A stretch of DNA of 64,000 nucleotides, taken from the NCBI GenBank assembly GCA_003241785.1, contig QFPW01000005.1:124001-188000 (forward strand), written 5' to 3'. The notes under the pieces are model-generated. The model searched no databases and was not told where the DNA came from. It saw nothing but the letters and a program-made list of their open reading frames with translations. The stretch is from Rhodovulum sulfidophilum. Lineage in GTDB: Bacteria; Pseudomonadota; Alphaproteobacteria; Rhodobacterales; Rhodobacteraceae. Each line of letters opens with the position of its first letter. The stretch's first letter is position 1. The position numbers and the translations under genes are program-made. Below, piece after piece: positions 58,999 through 64,000 of the stretch.

Positions 58999-60206
58999 GG
59001 GCGAAGGGTCTCCTCGAGCCAGTCGAAGGTCCGACGGTTCAACAGCGACCGGTTACCCATCTCGCAATGGTCACCCGCCCCGTCCGCGGCCGAGAAGCGG
59101 ATGATGGTTTTCGGGCAGGTCATTTGGTCGAACAGCGTCTGGGTCGAGGCGGTCAGCGGGTCGTTCTCGGCCATCGTCAGCAGGGTCGGGCAGCGGATCA
59201 TGCCGGCGCGGCCCTCCATGGTGAACTGTTGCGCGGCGGCGAGATAGCCGCGCAGGTCGGTGACGCCATGGACCCAGAAACCGCGCTGCGTGAAGGTCCA
59301 GCGCTGGATGCGATCACCGTCGATCATCCGTCGCAGCCTGTCGATAATCGACTGGTCGAGCGTGGAAAGGTCACGCGCCTCGTCGGGTGAGGCGCCCAGT
59401 TTGACGGCATAGGCGGCGAAACCGCCGGCCATGCTGAACTGTCCGGGGTCGGCGACGCAGGCGGCCAGCCGGGGCTCGCCGCTGGCCCCGCGCGGCGCGA
59501 GATAGCCGCCAAGGCTCCATCCATTGAGCACCATGCGGTCGGTATCCACATTGGGCAAAGTGACCGCCACATCGACGACGGCGTTGATCACCACTTCGCA
59601 GTCTGGCCGCATCGGCACGCCATGCCACGCCAGCATGCTGCCCTGGCCGGGGCCGTCGAACATCAGCACGTGATAACCCCGGCGCGAGGCGGCCACGGCC
59701 GAGGCGAAATACATGTCGGTGATCGTGCCATCATAACCGTTGGTCAGGATGAGCAGCGGCCGGACCTCGGCGGCGCGACCCTCGGCCGGGATGAAGTAGC
59801 CCGGCAGCGACAATCCCTCGAAGGGGATCGCCAGCGGCGTCCCCGGCGGATCCGATAGAGCCATCGCCTCGTCGAACGCCGCGACCGCGCTGCGCTGCGC
59901 CGCGAGCAGCCGCGGGTCGCGCCGCGGGCCGAAGAGCGGACGACAGGCGGACACATAGAAGCCGCTGGAGCGCAGCAGAAGATCGCGCGCGCTGGCGCTG
60001 TGCCCGTTGGCAAGCGCGTCCCTGGCCTGGGTCTTCAGGCGGTCCGCGGCGGCGACCCATGTATCGTGATAGACGCCGTCGTCACCGTCTCCGACCGCCT
60101 CGCCGATAGCGACGAGCTCGCCGTGGTCGATCCCGCCGTAAGGCATGTAGCCGATGCCCCAGGTCCCCAAGCGGTCCTGCAGGGCGTCCTTGAAGAATGC
60201 GCCCAT
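58995..60206 (-). CDS. Alpha/beta hydrolase (2,6-dihydroxypseudooxynicotine-hydrolase-like)
   Basis: This 403-residue protein has an N-terminal helical cap region (residues about 50-115) and an alpha/beta hydrolase core. The oxyanion turn is LLILTNGYDGTITDMY, the nucleophile elbow is LNGWSLGGYLAPR (Ser near 225), the acid lies in LTMAENDPLTAS and the His in GAGDHCEMGNRS. That layout matches the esterase/C-C hydrolase group with 2,6-dihydroxypseudooxynicotine hydrolase. ATG 60206 gives MGAFFKDALQ; the frame to 60266 is unconserved. No signal peptide is seen. It heads the two-gene unit with the M15 peptidase. Confidence 0.85.
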   Translation of the reverse strand: MGAFFKDALQDRLGTWGIGYMPYGGIDHGELVAIGEAVGDGDDGVYHDTWVAAADRLKTQARDALANGHSASARDLLLRSSGFYVSACRPLFGPRRDPRLLAAQRSAVAAFDEAMALSDPPGTPLAIPFEGLSLPGYFIPAEGRAAEVRPLLILTNGYDGTITDMYFASAVAASRRGYHVLMFDGPGQGSMLAWHGVPMRPDCEVVINAVVDVAVTLPNVDTDRMVLNGWSLGGYLAPRGASGEPRLAACVADPGQFSMAGGFAAYAVKLGASPDEARDLSTLDQSIIDRLRRMIDGDRIQRWTFTQRGFWVHGVTDLRGYLAAAQQFTMEGRAGMIRCPTLLTMAENDPLTASTQTLFDQMTCPKTIIRFSAADGAGDHCEMGNRSLLNRRTFDWLEETLRP

Positions 60207-60402
60207 CGGATCCTCCCCCCATCGACTTTCCCGTTCGCGCCACCCGCGGCGATGGCAACCCGGCAACCGCGCCGGCGGCGAGGGTGCTTGGCATCAGGCG
60301 ATGCCAGCCCGGGTCCATGATCGGCTTCCGGGGGCTCGGGGCTGACCAGCAGGACCATCTCGCCAGGATGTCGGTTCGAACCTGCGTCGGCCCCGGCCGG
60401 AA

Positions 60403-60864
60403 TTACCGCGGCAACGGCCCGAGAATGCCGAGATTGTTGCGCGCCGCGGCGGCCATCAGCTTGTCCATATCGGGCGCGGAGGGCGGCGCGTCGGCGGCGA
60501 CGCTCGCCTCGGCGATGAAGTCGGCGAAATCGCCGCCCGACGTCATCAGCAGGATGCGCGCCGGACGATCGCCGTCGATCCGAAACCCGTGTGGAACACC
60601 GCGCGGCCCGAATGCGTAGCCGCCGGCTTCGAGCGCCACCGTCGCGCCGTCGACGGTGACCGTCATCGCGCCGTCTATCACGTAGAAGGACTCGTCCTCG
60701 GTATGATGCACATGCCAGGGCGACTCGAAACCGACGGGGATGATCTGTTCGATCATGCTGAACTTGCCGCCTGTGCGGTTCCGGTCGGCTTTGATCCAGG
60801 TTTGCAGGCCAAGGAAGGATATCTCTTCGCTCGCCGTATCGGCAGCGGATGGTTTCACCAGCAT
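60403..60864 (-). CDS. Cupin domain protein (quercetinase-like)
   Basis: This 153-residue single-cupin protein has a full metal site: cupin motif 1 as PWHVHHTEDESFYVIDGAMT (His pair and Glu) and motif 2 as GGYAFGPRGVPHGFRIDGD (His). Proteins of this form act as small dioxygenases or isomerases, or bind aromatic or sugar ligands. The start MLVKPSAADTASEE (ATG 60864) fits better than the ATG at 60903. It is divergent from a TetR regulator with a short palindrome between, so induction by its substrate is likely. Confidence 0.87.
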   Translation of the reverse strand: MLVKPSAADTASEEISFLGLQTWIKADRNRTGGKFSMIEQIIPVGFESPWHVHHTEDESFYVIDGAMTVTVDGATVALEAGGYAFGPRGVPHGFRIDGDRPARILLMTSGGDFADFIAEASVAADAPPSAPDMDKLMAAAARNNLGILGPLPR

Positions 60865-60918
60865 GTCGGTCTCCCCATGGACATGAACCGCGATGTCATG
60901 CATATTGGTGAGATAGAA

Positions 60919-60930
60919 ATTTCACGAAAT
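60919..60930. promoter_or_regulatory. Candidate TetR operator ATTTC-AC-GAAAT
   Basis: A 5-2-5 inverted repeat in an AT-rich patch between the divergent cupin and TetR genes, 16 bases before the TetR ATG. It may be the core of a longer, imperfect operator. Confidence 0.45.
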
Positions 60931-60945
60931 ATCCGTATCGTCAAT

Positions 60946-61548
60946 ATGGAAAAACGCATGCCGCCACGAGAGTACCGCATGAAGGACCGCGCCAAGGCGC
61001 GGGACGAAACGCGAGAGCGGATCGTGCGGGCGACGATGCAGTTGCATGACGAGAAGGGCGTGGCCGCGACCTCGTTCGTGGACGTGGCGAAACGCGCGGG
61101 CACCGGCGCTGCCACGGTCTATCGTCATTTCCCCGACGTCGGGGCTCTGGTCACGGCCTGCGGCGCCCATGTCTGGCAGGAAATGCGGCCTCCCCAGCCG
61201 GATCAGGCAGCGGCCGCCTTCGAAGGTCTGGTCGGCCTCGAGGATCGCTTGCGGCGTTTGGTCGAAGAACTGGACGCCTTCTACCGCCGGGGCGCGCTCC
61301 GTCTTGAAAGGGCCGCTTCGGACCGACACCGCATCCACGAGCTGGATGGCTTTCTGACCGCGGTCGAGGCCGGAGTGGCTGCCTGGGTCCATGAGGCGGT
61401 GAAGCTCGAACCCCTGTCTGTCACCAAGCTGCAGCTGCTGGTCGCCCTCACGGATTTCAGGGTCTGGGCATCGCTGCGAAGGGTCGAGTTATCCAGCGCC
61501 GACCGCGACCAACTCATGGCGCGCCTTCTCCGCCAGGCCATTGAGTGA
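60946..61548 (+). CDS. TetR family regulator
   Basis: This 200-residue regulator has a TetR helix-turn-helix (RERIVRATMQLHDEKGVAAT, VDVAKRAGTGAATVYRHFPD; residues about 22-65) and an all-helical ligand domain. ATG 60946 gives MEKRMPPREY; later in-frame ATGs at 60958 and 60979 are possible and no clear Shine-Dalgarno separates them. It is divergent from the cupin gene, 81 bases away, and probably represses it. Confidence 0.86.
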   Translation: MEKRMPPREYRMKDRAKARDETRERIVRATMQLHDEKGVAATSFVDVAKRAGTGAATVYRHFPDVGALVTACGAHVWQEMRPPQPDQAAAAFEGLVGLEDRLRRLVEELDAFYRRGALRLERAASDRHRIHELDGFLTAVEAGVAAWVHEAVKLEPLSVTKLQLLVALTDFRVWASLRRVELSSADRDQLMARLLRQAIE

Positions 61549-61803
61549 GTGCATGGCGGCACCCGTCGCCGATGCCGCGAAGTTGCCTGAACCGCGGTCC
61601 TCGGTGGGAGGTGGCGTGATGGGATGATCGCCTCGGTCGCTTCCGGAGCCACTTGGCAAGCAGCGTCCGGGATGGCCCTCGGTAGCCGGTCGTCGAAAGA
61701 CGGCCAACTCCGGAATGAGGAAAAGGAAGGTCCGCCGGCAACGCCCGCCGGCGGTACCAGGGCTGAGATCATCGCGGGCGCCACGCGCGACGCGAGAGGC
61801 GCG

Positions 61804-62706
61804 TTACCGCGCCCCCCCGGCGCAGGCGAGCAGATCATCGACGAAGGTCCCGACGGCGAGATTCGCGAGTGGGCCGTCCTTCAGCGCCAGGGCGAGCTCG
61901 TTCGGATAGTGAAACTCGCCCGGAAGAAGCGCCCGCAGCTGGCCAGCCTCCACGTAAGGCCGCGCCGCGTGATCGGGAACATAGCCGATGTAGTCGCCCG
62001 TCAGAATCAGGATGAGCTGATGCTCGATCGTCTTGGCGACGGCCCGGGTGTGAAGCAGGGTCCGGTTTCCGCTGTGGCCGGCGCGCCAGTAGCTGCGGCC
62101 CGCGGCGCGGTTGCGTACAAGGGCGAGGGGGTCGATCTCGGCGTCGGGCACGGTGAAGAGCGGGTGCCCCGCCGCGCAGTAGAGCGAGTTTCCCTCGATG
62201 TAGAGCGCGATCGTGCGAAGGCCGGGGATCCGTGTCGGGTAGCAGCCGACCGCGAGGTCAAGCTCGCCCGCGGCCACTTTGGCCTGGAGCGCTTGCGGTA
62301 CGTCCTCGGAGATTTCGAAGCGCACCGCGTGCTGGCGGCGGTTGAAGGCGGAGAAGGCGGCGGCGACAGGGCAGTTGGGGTCGGTGATGATCGCGTCGAC
62401 GAGGCCGATCCTGAGCGTCCCGACCATCTCGTTGCGCAATCCCGCGACGTTCGCGGTGAAATCCTCGAGCCCGCGCAGCACCGCCGTCACCTCGCGATGG
62501 ACCTCCGCGCCCTCGTCGGTCAGCCGGAAGCCCGCGCGCCCGCGCCGGCAGAGGCGCAGGCCCAGCCGCTGTTCCAGCGCGGTGATGTGGTTGCTGATCG
62601 TCGACTGGCCGATGTTGAGCTCGACCTGCGCGCCGGGAAAGCCTCGATGCCGCACGACGGCGTCGAACACCCGGATCAGGCGCAGGTCGGTGCCGGCGAG
62701 CTGCAT
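61804..62706 (-). CDS. LysR family regulator divergent from a ureohydrolase
   Basis: This 300-residue LysR regulator is complete: helix-turn-helix LRLIRVFDAVVRHRGFPGAQ, VELNIGQSTISNHITALEQR (residues about 7-45), the wing and linker helix that the LysR at 10436 lacks (FRLTDEGAEVHREVTAVLRG), and a full effector domain (GTLRIGLVDAIITDPNCPVA). GGGGAGGAACACG precedes ATG 62706. It is divergent from an agmatinase/guanidinobutyrase-family gene, like GbuR/GpuR-type regulators of guanidino-acid catabolism, and a LysR-style palindrome lies between. Confidence 0.9.
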   Translation of the reverse strand: MQLAGTDLRLIRVFDAVVRHRGFPGAQVELNIGQSTISNHITALEQRLGLRLCRRGRAGFRLTDEGAEVHREVTAVLRGLEDFTANVAGLRNEMVGTLRIGLVDAIITDPNCPVAAAFSAFNRRQHAVRFEISEDVPQALQAKVAAGELDLAVGCYPTRIPGLRTIALYIEGNSLYCAAGHPLFTVPDAEIDPLALVRNRAAGRSYWRAGHSGNRTLLHTRAVAKTIEHQLILILTGDYIGYVPDHAARPYVEAGQLRALLPGEFHYPNELALALKDGPLANLAVGTFVDDLLACAGGAR

Positions 62707-62725
62707 CGTGTTCCTCCCCCAAACC

Positions 62726-62743
62726 CATTGATAAACGTCAATG
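62726..62743. promoter_or_regulatory. LysR operator: CATTGA-N6-TCAATG
   Basis: A perfect 6-6-6 inverted repeat in an AT-rich patch 20 bases before the LysR start, in the 191-base gap to the ureohydrolase. It contains the T-N-A-type spacing LysR proteins use. Confidence 0.6.
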
Positions 62744-62897
62744 TTTCTTTTCGCACTTCGGACTGTTTCGTTCCGTCCTTGGTCGCCATGATGAACTGAC
62801 AAACACGCCGGCGAAAGAGACAGAGGCGCCCCACCCGGAGAAAGCCGGGCGGCGGTGGCCCGGAAGCTTCAGCGGATATCAAAGCGGAGGAAAGGCC

Positions 62898-63872
62898 ATG
62901 ACGGACCCCCAGCGACGGAACCCTCAGCCGGTGGACGCTTCCGAGGTCCCGCGTTTCGCCGGGCTCGCGACATTCATGCGCCTGCCCGCGGTCGAAACCG
63001 CCGCGGGGCTCGACATCGCCTTGACCGGCATCCCCTGGGACGGCGGCACGACCAACCGCGCCGGCCCCCGCCACGGCCCGCGCGAGATCCGCAGCCAGTC
63101 GAGCCTGATGCGGCGGGTGCACCATGTCTCGGGAACCGAACCCTTCTCGATCGCGCGGATCGCCGATGTCGGCGACGTCTCGGTCAATCCGATCAACCTC
63201 GAGGACGGGATGCGGCGGATCGAGGAAGGCATCCGCGAGATCGTCGACGCGGGCGCGCTGCCGCTCATCGCCGGCGGCGACCATCTGACGACGCTGCCGG
63301 TGCTGCGCGCGGTGGCGCGGGGCGGGCCGATCGGGATGATCCATTTCGACGCCCATTCCGATACCAATGACACCTATTTCGGCGACAACCCCTATACCCA
63401 TGGCACCCCGTTCCGCCGCGCGGTCGAGGAAGGTCTCATCGACCCGAAGCGGGTGGTTCAGATCGGCATCCGCGGCTCGATCTACGACCCGGACGAGCAC
63501 GGCTGGGCGAGGGACCAGGGTATCCGGATCATCTACATGGAGGAGTTTGTCCGCCGCGGCGCCGACGCGGTGATCGACGACGCCAAGGAAATCGCGGGCG
63601 GCGCGCCGACCTTCGTCACTTTCGACATCGACTGCGTCGACCCGTCGATGGCGCCGGGCACGGGCACGCCCGAGATCGGCGGCTTCACCACGCGCGAGGT
63701 GCAGCAGATGCTGCGCCGGCTCGAGGGCGTCGACATCGTCGGCGCCGACGTGGTCGAGGTCGCGCCGCCCTTCGACGTGGGCGGCATGACCGCGCTGGCC
63801 GGCGCCACGGTGATGTTCGAGCTCATGTGCGTCATGGCGAAGAACCTCGAGACCCGGCGCAAGACCGCCTGA
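62898..63872 (+). CDS. Ureohydrolase (agmatinase/guanidinobutyrase family)
   Basis: This 324-residue enzyme has all binuclear-manganese ligands of the arginase superfamily: His129 (AGGDH), Asp151, His153 and Asp155 (HFDAHSDTND), and Asp243 and Asp245 (FDIDCVDPSMAPG). The N-terminal ALTGIPWDGGTTNRAGPRHG and length fit agmatinase, guanidinobutyrase and guanidinopropionase, which release urea from guanidino compounds. The divergent LysR regulator and a following permease favour guanidino-acid catabolism over polyamine synthesis, but agmatine cannot be excluded. GGAGGAAAGG lies before the ATG. Confidence 0.9.
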   Translation: MTDPQRRNPQPVDASEVPRFAGLATFMRLPAVETAAGLDIALTGIPWDGGTTNRAGPRHGPREIRSQSSLMRRVHHVSGTEPFSIARIADVGDVSVNPINLEDGMRRIEEGIREIVDAGALPLIAGGDHLTTLPVLRAVARGGPIGMIHFDAHSDTNDTYFGDNPYTHGTPFRRAVEEGLIDPKRVVQIGIRGSIYDPDEHGWARDQGIRIIYMEEFVRRGADAVIDDAKEIAGGAPTFVTFDIDCVDPSMAPGTGTPEIGGFTTREVQQMLRRLEGVDIVGADVVEVAPPFDVGGMTALAGATVMFELMCVMAKNLETRRKTA

Positions 63873-63928
63873 CGCCTCGCCGCCGCGCCCGTCCGCGGCG
63901 GCTCGCCACGAAGCAGAAGGAGGCGCCC

Positions 63929-64000
63929 ATGGGCCTGCTCGGAATGGTCGTCTCGTTCGGCCTGTTGATCTTCCTCGCCTACCGCGGCTGGAGCGTCCTC
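63929..64000 (+). CDS. Start of a GntP-like permease (partial)
   Basis: Only 24 residues are in the window: MGLLGMVVSFGLLIFLAYRG followed by WSVL. The hydrophobic start with LIFLAYRGWSVL is typical of GntP-family permeases. AGAAGGAGGC precedes the ATG by 4 bases, and the gene follows the ureohydrolase by 56 bases, so it could bring in the guanidino compound or its organic-acid product. The call rests on a short stretch. Confidence 0.55.
   Translation, partial: MGLLGMVVSFGLLIFLAYRGWSVL

Noticed and set aside
1..64000. Search for tRNA/rRNA genes, CRISPR repeats, phage genes, insertion-sequence transposases and attachment sites
   Set aside because: No tRNA T-loop context, regular repeat array, transposase frame or flanking terminal repeats were seen; subtle cases would need a covariance or profile search.

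Overview
The window is about 70% GC, densely coded on both strands, and reads like a chromosomal accessory or metabolic region of a high-GC alphaproteobacterium. Rhodobacterales is my best guess, inferred from the BioMNY biotin transporter, the many amide and urea-type ABC genes, and the style of the AmiC/AmiR, DUF1275 and XapX genes. I see no tRNA, rRNA, CRISPR array, phage gene or intact insertion sequence. Most long antisense reading frames are high-GC shadows and are not annotated.

Layout. 0-2.3 kb: a biotin ECF transporter (bioM-bioN-bioY, minus strand, bioY cut by the window edge) and a GNAT acetyltransferase. 2.4-4.5 kb: a cupin and a YtcJ-type amidohydrolase. 4.6-5.2 kb: a BrnT/BrnA toxin-antitoxin pair. 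5.3-9.0 kb: a MarR regulator with an aromatic-acid-type efflux operon (FUSC, DUF1656, HlyD). 9.0-11.2 kb: a secreted beta-propeller protein divergent from a LysR regulator that lacks its linker helix. 11.3-17.8 kb: a DUF296 protein, CPBP protease, transglutaminase-like protein, small membrane protein, secreted alpha/beta hydrolase with a divergent AraC regulator, and a GlxA-type regulator. 18-20 kb: an SDR and a MATE exporter. 20.7-24.7 kb: a FecI/FecR/TonB-receptor iron-signalling set. 24.9-31.3 kb: a DUF1275 protein, TetR with a divergent MFS exporter and membrane PQQ dehydrogenase, and an SDR.

31.6-41.1 kb holds the most complete system: a long leader RNA with a strong intrinsic terminator and a competing ANTAR-type hairpin, followed by an amidase, an FmdA-type amidase, a five-gene amide/urea ABC transporter, and, at the 3' end, AmiC (cytoplasmic amide sensor) and AmiR (ANTAR antiterminator). 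Uptake, hydrolysis, sensing and antitermination of short amides are thus in one transcript that regulates its own leader.

41.2-46.1 kb: an IclR-controlled divergent cassette (DUF1275, XapX, amidohydrolase with a Cys/His tail, isochorismatase-like hydrolase, DoxX). 46.2-46.6 kb: a frameshifted remnant of a thiamine-diphosphate enzyme. 46.6-57.8 kb: a LacI regulator, a cysteine desulfhydrase-like PLP enzyme with divergent Lrp regulator, then an SDR and a second operon (URO-D-like protein, Tat-exported binding protein, D-2-hydroxyacid dehydrogenase relative with altered catalytic residues, ABC ATPase, fused two-domain permease, opine-dehydrogenase-like protein). Matching palindromes ATGATACC-GGTATCAT lie before the SDR and the operon, which suggests one LacI-controlled regulon for an unknown, possibly opine-like, compound.

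58.2-64 kb: an M15 peptidase, alpha/beta hydrolase, cupin with divergent TetR, and a LysR divergent from an agmatinase/guanidinobutyrase-family ureohydrolase followed by the start of a GntP-like permease. Start codons were chosen from Shine-Dalgarno spacing and family N-termini. Function calls come from recognised motifs only, since no search was run.
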